A DNA stretch of 64,000 nucleotides from Chelonoidis abingdonii (GCF_003597395.2 NC_133770.1:297051398-297115397); one strand, 5' to 3'. Shown: positions 20,625-31,633, numbered from the stretch's first letter. Notes: generated by a model from the sequence alone, not told the origin. Numbers and translations: made by a program.

Positions 20625-20819
20625 TTTCAGGCGGCCATACTGGGTCAGACCAAAGGTCCATCTAGCCCAGTATCCTGTCTTCCGACAGTGGCCAATGCCA
20701 AGTGCCCCAGAGGGAATGAACAGAACACGCCATCATTGAGTGATCCATCCCCTGTCACCTGTTCCAAGCTTCTGGCAAAAAGGTCAGACTGGATGGGCTC
20801 TGCCTCTTGAAATATATAT
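20625..20819 (-). mobile_element. CR1 3' tip fragment
   Basis: GGCCATACTGGGTCAGACC and CATCTAGCCCAGTATCCTG mark the extreme 3' end of a chelonian CR1 in reverse. The fragment stops where the RLE-type LINE begins at 20820. Confidence 0.75.
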
Positions 20820-23165
20820 AAGAACCATCCAAGGTGTACTCCCAACTGCAGTGCAACAACACAATAACAGTGGAGCCACCAGCAGCAGAAACTGAACAGT
20901 ACTGGAAAAACATATGGGAGAAAGAGAAGACTCATAACACCAGTGCAAAGTGGCTGCAGGACCTGAGAACAGAGCACAGCAATCTCCCAGAACAGAAACC
21001 AGTCACCATCACAGTAGAGGACATCCAGCAGCGGGTCAAGAACATGAAGAGCTGGACAGCACCTGGACCAGACATGATCCACACCTCACTGGGCTAAAGA
21101 AACTAACAGCAGTGCTTATTGACGCCTAGCAGCCACAGATGAACCAGCTCTAGCGCAGGCTCCCACCCAAATGGCTAACCAGGAAGGACAGTGGCTGATC
21201 ATTGAAAGACCCCTGCAAGGGGACAGAATGTCAACTACCGACCAATAACCGCCTCCCCACAACATGAAAAGTCCTATCAGGCATCATAGCTGCCAAGCTA
21301 CGGGACCATATGGGCCAGTACTGAGCCACAAGCTCAGTTAAGGGCCATATTGGGGAACAAACACCAGAGGCTCAAAAACCCAGTTGCTTCATAGATAGAG
21401 CAGTCGCCCAAGACTTCAAGGTCTAAGACAGACCATCTGAGCACAGCCTGGGATTGACTAACAGGAAAGCCTACGGACTCAATGCCGCACCACCGTGATC
21501 TGTGAATGTCTGGCGCTATGGCAAAGTCACAGGACACTAAGGACCTTCCTCAAGAACTCAATGGGACTATGGAAGACAATACTGAAGTCAACTCAAGGCA
21601 GCTTGCACAGTGGCCATCAAGTTGTGCAATATACCAGGTTGATGCACTGTCCCCGCGCTGTTCTGCATAGGCTTAAACCCCCTCAGGCCAGTAATCACAA
21701 GGACTGGATATGGTACAGGTTCAGGGAGTGAACTACCATTCAGCCACCTCCTCGACAATGGATGACATCAAGCTGTATGCTAAGCATGAACAAGACATCG
21801 ACTCGCATATCCACCTGACGCGGGATCTACAGTGAGGATATCGGGATGTCATTCGGACTGAGAAGTGTGGCCGCGATGGTAGTGAAGAGAGGGAGGTGTC
21901 AAGGACTGATGGGGTGGAACTACCCGGCCACATAGCAGACATACAGACCAGCTACAAGTCCTTGGCGATCCACAGTCAATGGAAACCATGATGAGGAGGC
22001 AAGGGAGACAGCAAACATTCAAGTATCACCAAAGGATAAGACAGGTCCTGAAGGCCAGCTCAGATGGCGAACAACAAGATCCCGCCATCAACGGATACGC
22101 CCTGCCAGTCATCAGATTACCCTGCCGTTATAGTGAGCTGACCAAAGGAGGACATGGGGGCTGGCCGATGTTGAAACCCAGAGCTCCTCACAATGCACGG
22201 GAGGTTTCCACCCCAAGTCCAACACCCAGAGGACTGTATACCAGCCGGAAAGAAGGAGGGCGGGCTTGGTGATCGTCAAGCCACTGTCCTGATGAAACCC
22301 GGAACATCCAGGAGTACATCAGTAAGATGGCCCCAAAGATGAGCTCGCTGAGAGAATAGCCTGAGCAGCAGCAGACATGCGAGGAAACCAAGCAGAAGAA
22401 GTTGCCATTGGGCAAGACAAGACTCTTCATGGAGGGTACCATGACAGATAGCTGAGGTGGCTGACATTGGGAATCCTAACCAGTGGCTGGAAAGGGCTGA
22501 CTAAAAGAAGCACTGAGGCACTGATCATAGCAGCACAGGAACAGGCACTGAGCCCCAGATCCATTTGAAGCAGGGGTCTACCACACTAAGAGGAACCCAG
22601 GTGCAACTTGCAGGAGGCTCAGAACAGTCCAACACATAGTGCGAGATGTTAAGATGCAGCAGGACGTCATACACTGAAACGGCACAACCAGTGGCTGGCA
22701 TTGTGTACAGGAACATTCTGCACAGCATTGGGCTGACCCTCCCAGACCAGATGGGGAGAATCACAGAGGATTGTGGAGATAGCAGGGGCTAAGCATTCTG
22801 TGGGACTTCCAGAATCCAGACGGACAGGTAGTACTGGCCAATAACCAGACATGTGGTATAGCAAGACCAGAAGACAGGCAGGTATGTCGTGTATAGAGTA
22901 AGCGTGCGCAAGTGACAAGCAACATCAGGAAGAAGGATATGGAAGTGGGAGAAGTACAGGGCCTGAAAGAAGGAACTAGAGAGATGTGGAAAAGTGAGGC
23001 CAAAGTGGTCCAGTGGGTGGTAGGAGCACTCGGGGCTGTGACTCCTAAGCTGGGTGAGTGGCCCAACAGATCCCGGAACAACTAGAGCTCTCGGTCCGAA
23101 GAGTGCAGTGCTAGGAACAGCTAAGTAACTGCGCATATATTATGTATATAAAAAAAAAATTTCCC
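20820..23165 (+). pseudogene. Decayed RLE-type LINE (R2/R4-like) ORF
   Basis: A plus-strand non-LTR retrotransposon remnant of about 2.3 kb. The open part (20834-21097) carries 'TITVEDIQQRVKNMKSW' then TAPGPDMIH, the start of the RT. Later pieces in shifting frames include NYRPITASP near 21231, the catalytic box MDDIKLYA at 21758-21781, LYTSRKEGG near 22238 and a zinc-finger-like CRRLRTVQHIV near 22610. The end near 23089-23125 matches the C-terminal pattern of the family. A short A-rich tail lies at 23150-23159. The order RT, then CCHC finger, then C-terminal nuclease is that of RLE (restriction-like endonuclease) LINEs such as R2 and R4. The exact clade is uncertain. Many stops and frameshifts make it dead. 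Confidence 0.75.
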
Positions 23166-23184
23166 TTCTTCTCTATGGGCTGGT

Positions 23185-23770
23185 ATGTGTCTTCTCACCT
23201 CGGGTCACTTACCAGAGGCCTGGGAGTTGACGCGTTGTTGTGGGGAGGGCCAGGTTATTTGGCGTAGTTGTACGCGGTTCTGTTCCCTTGCAGGGTCTTC
23301 TATTGATCAGCACTGTCCTTCCTTATGTTAAGCAGTTTGGGTGGAGAGCCTTGCTCTAGCAGCTTGGTTATTCTGTTGCTGCTAGTGGTTCATGCACTGC
23401 TGTTAGTTTTTATGCAGTAGGTGTGGATCATGTCTGGTCCAGTGCTGTTCAGCCTCTCATGTTTCTTGACCGCTGCTGGATGTTCTTACTGTGATTGGTG
23501 ACTGGTTTCTGTTCTTGGGCAGATTGCTGTGCTCTGTTCTCAGGTCTGCAGCACTTTTGCACTGTGTTTATGAGTCTTCCTTTCTTCCATATGTTTTTTC
23601 CAGTTTACGTTCAGTTCTGCTGCTGGTGGCTCTGCTGTATGTGTTGTTGCACTGCAGTTGGGAGTACACCTTGGATGGTTCTTTGGAGAACAGGGCATTT
23701 ACTTTTTTGGCCTCTGCTTCTCTAGTGCATCTCCTTAGCCTGGAGATATGTATATGTTGGAATCTATGAC
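23185..23770 (-). pseudogene. Inverted second fragment of the RLE-type LINE
   Basis: On the minus strand this encodes 'RLRRCTREAEAKKVNALFS' and VYSQLQCNNT, the region just before the RT, then the decayed RT start toward 23190. Bases 23641-23683 are the exact reverse complement of 20820-20862 (43 nt), and similarity continues at a lower level on both sides. It therefore forms an inverted repeat with the 5' part of the plus-strand copy. Confidence 0.75.
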
Positions 23771-24799
23771 ACCTAACACACACTGAACCAGTGGGATTCT
23801 TGTTCCCCCAGAAAACCCCCATTATCATCAATGGCGGTTATCGAATACATGAGATATGGGTTATACAGACTCTTTTGTAGTCAGATCAATGGCTGTTTAA
23901 TCCAAAGCAGAAAACCCCAATGGTCTGGAATTGTTGATGTTCTCTTGGTCTTGGGCAAAGTAATGCCACACTTTTGGGCTGGCTCTCAGCACGTACTTTT
24001 TGAATTGCTTTAATAGTGCACACTCTGTTCTCTCTTTTTACCCAATTATTTGACGTTCCCCTTGTTGAAATAAAAATCTTAGTGCGAGCGAGCACACTGC
24101 AGCGTGACGGCCCAGCTAACCCACTGAAGCATGCCAGACGCTCTGGTTTTCCACACTACAGTTGTTTGTTTTGATATAGGTTGTGCCCGGTATGATTAAT
24201 TCACAGCGAGAACATTTTGTTTACCAGAAACATGCAGTGAATTTAAAAAAAAAAAAAACAAGCCCATCAAGGGCAGCTGGGAAATTGAACAGCTCTGGGA
24301 AGCTTGGCTTTCTTTAGCTGGTTAAATATTTCAGCCACGTGGTACTACCTGGGATTCTGTGCTAGGCAGGGGTCAGATGAGATGATCGCCATGGTTCTTT
24401 CCAGCTTTAAAAATCAATGAATCTCTGAACTAAAATCCACCCCCACTGGGGAATCAGGCATCATGACAAAGTTTGCTGACTGGTGACAGCATATACATAC
24501 TGGAATGGGCTTGACCCATTAAAAGACTCTCTGCACAACTGGCAGTGTATGAGTGCCAGCCAAGGGGAATGCCCTGGTAGATCACATGCAGCAAGGCTGT
24601 CACTAAAAGTGTGTGAAGCCTGTGTAAGGAGGAAGTGTCTCTGTGCACATCGCAGAGTGGTACTTGAGTATCGTGTGTAGCATATATGATGTGCAAGATC
24701 ACCCACTGTCCTTGGATCTGTGCAATGCCCAGGTGCACAAGCCATTTAGTCCTGTTGTGTTTCAGTTTTCCCATCAGGGATAATGATACCTACTTCAGA
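23771..24799. other. Mostly unassigned, with a CR1 tip at about 24345-24425
   Basis: CTAGGCAGGGGTCAGATGAG and 'TTCTTTCCAGCTTTAAAAATC' at 24360-24415 resemble the end of a CR1 on the plus strand. An A-run lies at 24245-24258. The stretch near 24755-24800 resembles an L2/MIR core. Nothing else is recognised. Confidence 0.45.
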
Positions 24800-24972
24800 G
24801 GAAGCTTTGTTCATCAATGTTTGAGCATGGCCCTGCTAAACCCAGGACTGTGAGCTCAATCCCTGAGGGGGATATTTAGGGAACTGGGGTAAAAATCTGC
24901 CTGGGTATTGGTCCTGCTTTGAGCAGAGGGTTGGACTAGTCCCTTCCAAACCTGATATTCTAAGGTTCCCCA
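24800..24972 (+). mobile_element. Tortoise Pol III/tRNA-derived SINE, plus strand
   Basis: TTTGAGCATGGCCCTGCTAA, then a B-box-like GAGCTCAATCC (24853-24863), CTGAGGGGGATATTTAGG, and the CR1-like tail GAGGGTTGGACTAG...CCTGATATTCTA. The A box region is degenerate. It is the same family as the SINE at 14205, on the opposite strand. Confidence 0.85.
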
Positions 24973-25166
24973 AATGGAAAGTGTCATATGAAGTATTACT
25001 GAAATGTAAAACCTAATACAAGGCAATTGAAAAAAACCCTATAGAATACAATATTTGAGAATGATGACTTGAAGGGCCCAGCCAAGCTCCCACCACCATG
25101 CAGTTCTCCATCACTCCACAACCTACCCATAACTTTGCCCCCTAAAACACATCCTAAGGTCTAAAT

Positions 25167-25518
25167 TAGTGGTTCTCAACCAGGGGCCTCTGGGGAACTG
25201 TGAGAATGTTTTAGGGGGTCCGCCAAGCAGGGCCAGTGTTAGACCCGCTGGAGCTGAGGCCAGAAAGCCAAAGCCCCACCTTATGGGGCTGAAGCCTCGG
25301 GGCCCAAATTCTGCCACCTGGGGCTGAAGGTGAAGTTTCATGGGGGGACGTGTGGCATGGGGCCCCAGGCAGTAGCCCTGCTTGTGTCCCTCTAATGCTG
25401 GCTCTGTCTTTTACATGCAGAAAACGAGTTATTGTGGCACAGGTGGGCTGTGGAGTTTTTATAACATGCTGGGGCGAGAGGGGAAGGGGCTCAGAAGGAA
25501 AAAGGTTGAGAACCTGTG
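25167..25518. mobile_element. Non-autonomous hAT element (352 bp), perfect 8-bp TSD
   Basis: The left end TAGTGGTTCTCAACC is complementary to the right end GGTTGAGAACCTGTG. The flanks GTCTAAAT are identical (25159-25166 and 25519-25526). It is the same family as 26490-26842: both contain GGCATGGGGCCCCAGGCA and ATGCAGAAAAC blocks. No transposase is encoded. Confidence 0.9.
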
Positions 25519-25526
25519 GTCTAAAT

Positions 25527-26099
25527 AACAGATTTCTAGATTGTAAAACCCCACATCCTATGAGAGGTACCCACTTACAGTGCACTGTAACCTACAAATA
25601 TTACAAGGTTACTCACTGCAGAAAACCCAGTGTCAGTTCCTAGATCATACTATTAAAAATACAACCTGGCAAGGGTTACACCCTGCCACACCAAAAAGTG
25701 AATACACTCAGTGACACCAAATGGATCAGTCCCTTCAGTGCTGTGCCTAAAAAATATTCTCCTATACCACCAAAGAAGCCTGGCTGAGAGTTATTGACAT
25801 TCAATTAGAGGAAGATATCTGTCTAAATCTCCTAGAGTGCTCTGGGAATCCCAGCTTCTGTGTCCATAATACACGCTTAATAAACAATTCATGGACTCAC
25901 TCAATGGCATACGGAACAAGCCAATATAGAGGAAAATGAGAGGGCACTGGTGGGGCAATACTGAATGATGGGGCATTATTGGCTTTATCCAGTGCCAACA
26001 GATGTCAGTGAAAGCACTCTCATTGACCACTGATTGAACTGGGCTGTAAACAGCAGTGGGGAACCAGCTGGGTCCCTCCTCTCACTGGTCACTTTTAGA
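25527..26099. other. Unassigned sequence
   Basis: No recognised repeat or gene. Confidence 0.4.
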
Positions 26100-26905
26100 C
26101 TTCTTAAAGTTTGAGTTATTAAAATGACGGCGGAAGAGATTTAGAAAACACAGCCTATGAGGACAGGTTGAAAAACCTGGCCATGTTTCAAAGAAGGCTG
26201 AGTGGGGACGGATAACAGTCTGGTTGTTATGCAGAGGACAATGACCAAATGTTCTCCATGTCCACCAAGGGCAGGACAAGTAATCGGCTTAGTATGCAGC
26301 AAGGGAAATTTGGGTTAGATGTTAGGAAAGTTTTGTAACTATGAGGACAGGTAACCACTGAAATAGGCTTCCCAGGCAGGTTGTGGAATCCCCTTCATTG
26401 GGGTTCTTAAAGAACAGGTTAGACAAACCCCTGTCAAAGGAGGTCTAGGTATTCTTAATCGTCCCTCATCATGGGGGGATCAGCTAGATCAGTGGTTCTC
26501 AACCAGGGGTCCAGGGCCCCCTAGAGGGCCTCGAGCGGGTTTCAAGGGGGCCTCCAACCAGGGCCAGCATGGGGCCCAGTGCAGAAAGCTGAAGTCTCAG
26601 TGCAAGGGGATGAAGCCCAGGTCCCTGAGCCTCGCCACTCGCTTCTAAAACTGAAGCCTGAGCAATGTAGCTTTGTGGGCGCCCTTGTGGCATGGGGCCC
26701 CAGGCAATTGCCCTGCTTGTTACCCCCTAATGCCGACTCTGGCTTTTATATGCAGAAAACCAGTTATTGTGGTACAGGTGGGCCGTGGAGTTTTTATAGC
26801 ATGCTAGGGGGGCCTCAGAAAGAAAAATGTTGAGAACCTCTGGACTAGATGACCTACCTAAGTCTCTTCCATCCTTATAGTTATATGATTGCATGATTTT
26901 CAGAG
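26100..26905 (+). mobile_element. CR1 LINE 3' end, split by a hAT element
   Basis: The segments 26100-26489 and 26843-26905 join into a continuous CR1 3' end. They include GGTTGTGGAATCCCCTTCATT (near 26379) and, after the insert, GACTAGATGACCTACC...TATGATTGCATGATT. The hAT at 26490-26842 sits exactly within the conserved GGACTAGATGACC segment. Coding capacity is lost. Confidence 0.75.
26490..26842. mobile_element. Non-autonomous hAT element (353 bp) inside CR1
   Basis: The left end CAGTGGTTCTCAACC and right end TGTTGAGAACCTCTG form the terminal inverted repeat. The flanks AGCTAGAT and GACTAGAT share 6 of 8 bases. It is the same family as 25167-25518. The independent target sites show two separate insertions, not a local duplication. 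Confidence 0.85.
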
Positions 26906-27633
26906 GTACAAAGGGTAACTAGGCACCCACTGGCCACTGACTTTAATCTGCGCTGCAGAATTTTGTAAGGGACATGTAATTTGGGGGAACGAGGTATGCT
27001 AGAGTCCATTGAAACATTCCCAACATTAATGTTTTGGAAACATTTTGATTTGTAATGTGGGCTTCATTTGGGGCCAGCAGGCCTAGTGGCCAAACAGTCT
27101 CTCTGAGCCTCAAGATGGCTCTCCTGAGCAGTCCAGGGCCCAGCAGCCAAGCCAAAGTTCATGACCCTCCAGGACCTCTCAGGAGGATGGGGAAATGGGG
27201 AAAAGCAGGGGGATGCAGGCCCTCCCACTCCACCATGTCCAAGCCCAAGAGAAGAGAGGCTACCACTCTAGATCAACCTCCTGTGGGCTGCTTCCTAACT
27301 TTTCCATTTTCCCTTCAGTTCAGGGGGTAGCCCTAGCCTTCTGCTTACACAGACTCAGTAGTTTAGGGCTTCTGCTGTGGTGAGGACACTGCCCATCTCA
27401 CCCTCAGAGTCCAGTTGTCCCCCCTTAGTCCAGGGGGAGGGGAATCGTGACCAAGTCCTATATACAGTGTCCAGGTCCTTCCCCTGTAGAGTGCTCTGCC
27501 TCAGGGGCTGTGGCCTAGCTGCCTTCTTGCAGCCAGTACCCAGAGCTCCCTTTTAAGCAGGTCCTAAGGGAGCATGCCCAACTGGTAGAATGAGCAGCAC
27601 TAAGTCCATAAGTTCACATGCACAACATGAATG
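26906..27633. other. Unassigned, possibly LTR-derived
   Basis: The CT-rich stretch 27180-27580 has the look of a turtle LTR (CTCAGTTCAGGGGGTAGCCC, a TATATAC at about 27459), but no ends or target duplication are visible. Confidence 0.3.
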
Positions 27634-27695
27634 AAATCCTGGTCCCATTGACGTCAGTGGCAAACCTCCCACTGACGTCAATGGGGCCAGGATTT
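27634..27695. repeat. Near-perfect hairpin with two CRE-like TGACGTCA sites
   Basis: Two 27-nt arms (27634-27660 and 27669-27695) pair at 26 of 27 positions around an 8-nt loop. Each arm contains a full TGACGTCA palindrome (27649-27656 and 27673-27680), which equals the CREB/ATF consensus. Similar hairpins built on CCATTGA.GTCAATGG are a widespread old repeat in reptiles and birds; a diverged one is at 50469-50533. Confidence 0.85.
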
Positions 27696-28090
27696 CTCCC
27701 CAAATGTGTTGACATCTTTATTTATCAGGGGCTTAAGAAAGATCAGAAAAGATTTTCACAGAAATATGATACTCTCAGTTGTCCATCATTTTGGCATCAA
27801 ATCAATGTCAGCGTTCTGGAGCCAGTTTAGAAAATGAAACCTAATACACCTCTGTCAATAATTAACTTGCTCTGAACAAGTAATTAATAATAAATGATTT
27901 TGTAGACACACTCTGCCTCTTTATTTGTTCAAGGGAGACTTTTGAATAAATGTTAATTTTTTTCATCCATTTGTTGTTCAAAATTATCTACTGAAATTTC
28001 TGTGAATTTTATTTTCTCTGTGGCTTGCTATTTGAGCTATTTTGCTTAGCTGTGATAGGTCACTTGAGGGACATTGCATTGTTTCTTAAT
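27696..28090. other. Unassigned AT-rich sequence
   Basis: AT-rich, with no recognised element. Confidence 0.4.
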
Positions 28091-28098
28091 CTCTAGTT

Positions 28099-28436
28099 CA
28101 GGGACTGGCAACCTTTGGCACACAGCCTGCCAGAGAAAGCTGCTGGCTGGGTTGGCCGGCTTGTTTACCTGCAGCCTCCTCAGGTTCGGCTGGTCGCAGC
28201 TTCCACTGGCTGCAGTTCGCCCTTCCAGGCCAATGGAGCCTGCGGGAAGGGTGGCGAGCACATCTCTTGGCCCACACCGCTTCCCACAGCCCCCATTAGC
28301 CTGGAACGATGAATCACAGCCAGTGGGAGCTGTGATCGGCCGAACCTGTGGATGCTGCAGATAAACAAACTGGCCTGGCCTGACAGCAGCAGCGGCTTTC
28401 CCTGGTGGGCCACGTGCCAAAGGTTGCCGATTCCTG
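28099..28436. mobile_element. Palindromic hAT element (338 bp), perfect 8-bp TSD
   Basis: The ends CAGGGACTGGCAACCTTTGG and CCAAAGGTTGCCGATTCCTG pair almost fully. Inner blocks also pair: GGTTCGGCTGGTCGCAG with CTGTGATCGGCCGAACC, and CAATGGAGCCTGCGGGAAG with CTTCCCACAGCCCCCATTAG. The whole element can therefore fold into one long hairpin. The target duplication CTCTAGTT is exact (28091-28098 and 28437-28444). It encodes nothing. Confidence 0.92.
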
Positions 28437-28444
28437 CTCTAGTT

Positions 28445-29060
28445 GGATGAATGTGACTCTGGTTATAATGCTTCTAATGTGAGTGTGCTTGGAAAGTGAA
28501 TTTAAAATGTTCTGTCTGCAACTATTTGAGCATGTGAGCTTAAAATGTGCTTTCTGAAACATTTGCGGTAGTAAAACTCAGTCTCAGGAACGCTAGCAGA
28601 AAGGAAACTCTAGTGAGCAAGAACACAGCCCTAAATCAATCTTTAAAACAATGTTGTTATAAATATTTGTGGAACTATTTTTGCTGTACATGGTCAGCTC
28701 TGACGCAGGCTGCTGTATCTCTGAGTTTATATGGAACCGTGGGCTGGTGGGTGGGAAGCAAGTGACATGGTAGATGTAGGAAGTTTTTCCACTAACAAAA
28801 GCCACTAATGACAAATGAGCATTTGCTTTCACTTTGTTGCAGAGCAATAATACCAAGTGAGACCCACAGCCCTGGCTCTAAACTTGATAACAGCTGGAGA
28901 GTTAATATAAACGACTTGACCGACGTGAGGAATAGTGCAGAGTATCTCAGCAGCAATCTCACCGGCTTCCACTTGAAGCCTCATTCTGTCAGCCAAGAGC
29001 TCATTGTTTAATTTGGGAAGCATCAAACTAAATCCTTCTCTTTTTTCCATAAAAACCCAT
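28445..29060. other. Unassigned sequence
   Basis: No recognised repeat, RNA gene or coding region. Confidence 0.45.
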
Positions 29061-29069
29061 GAGATAGCA

Positions 29070-29305
29070 CTACGAAGCTCCAGGCGGCCCTATTATCATA
29101 ATATACGCAGAGAACTGGAAGGGATCTCTTGGGTCATCAAGTCCTGTCCCTGCTACCACCGGCTACCCCATCCAATAATCCCATTCAGAAATTTCTCAAG
29201 ATCCATTTTAAGCCTAGATAGGTTGTTTCTCCCCCAGTACCTCTACTGGGTGGCTGTTCCAGAACCATACTCTTCTGATGGTTAGAAACCTTCTTTTAAT
29301 TTTAA
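29070..29305 (-). mobile_element. CR1 3' fragment
   Basis: AGAACTGGAAGGGATCTCTTGG, then CTGTTCCAGAACCATACTC and TCTGATGGTTAGAAACCTTC, match reverse CR1 3' sequence. A different CR1 subfamily fragment starts immediately downstream. Confidence 0.65.
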
Positions 29306-29580
29306 AAGATTCATAAATTCCAAACCAGAAAGGAACATTGTGATGATCTAGTCTGACCACCTGCGTAGCACAGGTAAGAGAACGTCCCCTAGAGCAGATC
29401 TTATAGAAAAAGTCCCTTCTTGATTTACAAATTGCAAGTCATGGAGAATCCACCATGACCCTTGGTAACTTGTTCCAATGGTTAATTTCTCTTACCTTTA
29501 AACATTTATGCCTTATTTCCGGTCTGAATTTGTCTAGCTTCAACTTCCAACCATTGGAGTGAGTTCTACTTTTAAGGGCC
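29306..29580 (-). mobile_element. CR1 3' fragment, second copy
   Basis: It begins with the tip motif GATTCATAAATTCCAAACC and includes ATGGAGAATCCACCATGACC and 'TTATTTCCGGTCTGAATTTG', the standard reverse CR1 3' order. Confidence 0.75.
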
Positions 29581-30000
29581 CACCAAAGCCCCCACAGCCA
29601 TGCAATTTTCTATCACCCCGTGTAGTATCAGGGACATTGAGAGAAGGAGAAGAATGTCGGTTAATTTCAGGGAAACGTTAGCATGCCCGGGGAGATCAAT
29701 TTTTAATGTATCATTAATAATAGCCACTGGTTTTTCCATCTCGGAGATCTCCAAGCGCTTTATGGAGGTGTGAAAAAGCAACACTTCAAGAAGCTCCTGG
29801 TGGAATTTGAATCTGCAGCATCCCAGATCTAGCAGTTGCAGCTATAACACACTGCCTCATAGCATTTCTCCAGCAAAGCCTCAAGTAACCTCTGTAACAA
29901 AAGCAGATTCCGCTGTTAGACTTATGATTTGTTCCTCATCGCTGAGATGAGCATAAGGGAACTAAACGTCTTCCTGTCTTTATCTGCTGTCCACACTTCT
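29581..30000. other. Unassigned sequence
   Basis: No recognised element. Confidence 0.4.
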
Positions 30001-30285
30001 GAGGCCTGTTCTACAGTATGGGGCTAACTTGACCTAAGTTACACAACTCCAGCTACGTGAATCACTTATTGCAGTGTCTACACTGCCCTGGGTCGACAGG
30101 AGACACTCTCCGGTCGACTTACAATACGCTTCTTGTTCTGGTGGAGTACTGGAGTGGATGGGAGAGTGATCTGCGGGCAATTTATCAGGTTTTCACTAGA
30201 CCCACTAAATCAACCCCAGGTGAATCAATCGCTATAGTGTCGATCCATGGTGAGTGTAGACATACTCACAGTCTAACCAGGTACA
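30001..30285. repeat. Putative non-autonomous DNA transposon remnant
   Basis: The left end GAGGCCTGTTCTACAGTATG and the right end GTGTAGACATACTCAC look like weak inverted ends, with an internal GGTCGACAGGAG / CTCCGGTCGAC palindrome near 30092-30118. It resembles a common turtle repeat, but no target duplication was found. Confidence 0.4.
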
Positions 30286-30352
30286 GCCATCCCATTTTCC
30301 TCCCCTGCTTCCAAAGTAATTGCGCCTAATTCTTCAGTCTATGTTTAACACC

Positions 30353-31021
30353 TGTGACAAAGTTCCTCCTCCACCTTGGTGGGTCCTGCGCTTATTGGCG
30401 GATTTGTTCACCTCAGTGATCTTCCCTTCTTGTGGAACCCACAGTCTAAGTCAGCTCCTCCTGTGTCTGATCAGGAGTTGGAAGGTTTGGGGGGAACCCA
30501 GGCCCCACCCTCTCTCCGGGTTCCAGCCCAGGGCCCTGTGGATCGCAGCTGTCTATAGTGCCTCCTGTAACAGCTGCATGACAGCTACAACTCCCTGGGC
30601 TACTTCCCATGGCCTCCTCCAAACACCTTCTTTATCCTCACACAGGACCTTCCTCCTGGTGTCTGACAATGCTTTCCTCCTCAATCCTCCAGCAGTACAG
30701 TCTCTCACCTCAAGCTCCTTGCCTTCTTGCTCCCAGCTCCTCACACACGCTCCTTCTCCTCTGGCTCCTCCCTGCCTGACTGGAGTGAGCTCCTTTTTAA
30801 AGCCAGGTGCCCTGATTAGCCTGCTTGATTGGCTGCAGGTGTTCTAATTAAAGTAGCTATCTCTACTGCCTTCTAGAAAGATCTTAATTGGCTCCAGGTG
30901 CCTTGATTAACCTGGAGCAACTGCCATTTGGTTACCATGGTCCTAGGGATTTGTTTAGCCTGGGGCTAACATACCTGTTTCTCAGTACTTTACTGTAGCC
31001 ATCTGCCCTTGCCCCATCACA
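30353..31021 (-). mobile_element. ERV1-like solo LTR (669 bp), perfect 4-bp TSD
   Basis: The plus-strand ends are TGTGACAAAGTTCC...GCCCCATCACA, and the 4-bp duplication CACC is exact (30349-30352 and 31022-31025). Four-base duplications are typical of class I (gamma/epsilon-type) endogenous retroviruses. It is the reverse complement of the LTR at 37851-38526. There is no internal retroviral region. The 175-codon plus-strand open frame across it is antisense and not a gene. Confidence 0.88.
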
Positions 31022-31219
31022 CACCATATCACAGGTGAATTTTGAAATGTAAAAGAAAATGTCCTCTTTCCCAATTATTCCATTCAGCTGTTAAGAGGTG
31101 TCACCCAAGTACAAATTGGGATGTGGCGGTGCTACACTAGGTCATCCCCTTTGACTTCTGTCTGCCTCTTGATCACAGAATGTGGAGATAAGACCTCTGA
31201 TTTCAGACAGTGCTGCATT

Positions 31220-31460
31220 TTCCCCCACCCCACAAAAATATGACACCAGTAACAACTAGAAACCCCAACCAAGACTGTGCCTTGCATAAACACATGGTGA
31301 AAGACAGTCCAACCACCCCAAAGATCTTACAGTCCAAACAAAGATAGAGAAAGGAATTACAACTATCTCCATTTTATTGAGATGGGACTAAAAGACAGAG
31401 TTCAAATAACATGCTGAAGGTCAAACAGTAAGCCAGTAAGTGAATGCAGATCTCATGTTC
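31220..31460 (-). repeat. L2/MIR-like retroposon, minus strand
   Basis: CCCCAAAGATCTTACAGTCC is followed by CATTTTATTGAGATGGGAC and 'CTGAAGGTCAAACAGTAAGC', the order expected for an L2/MIR-type tail joined to a MIR-like core. Confidence 0.5.
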
Positions 31461-31633
31461 CAGGGCAGTATTGTAGCCACAAAAACATTTTCCCACTTTT
31501 CATATAGTTCAGTTATTTATCCCCAGACAGGTTAACTCAGCATTGCTCTGTACAGTGTATTCTTCAGTGCTTCACCCAATCTACCTTTAAATGAGTCATT
31601 GTGTTTCGTAGCATTTTCCTTGAAAGATTATCT

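Noticed and set aside
25167..26842. Segmental duplication explaining the two similar 350-bp blocks
   Set aside because: Each block has its own target-site duplication and different flanking DNA, so they are separate hAT insertions.
30320..30847. A 175-codon plus-strand open frame, one of the longest in the window
   Set aside because: It lies antisense within the ERV1-like solo LTR (30353-31021), has no recognisable domain, and starts outside the LTR by chance.
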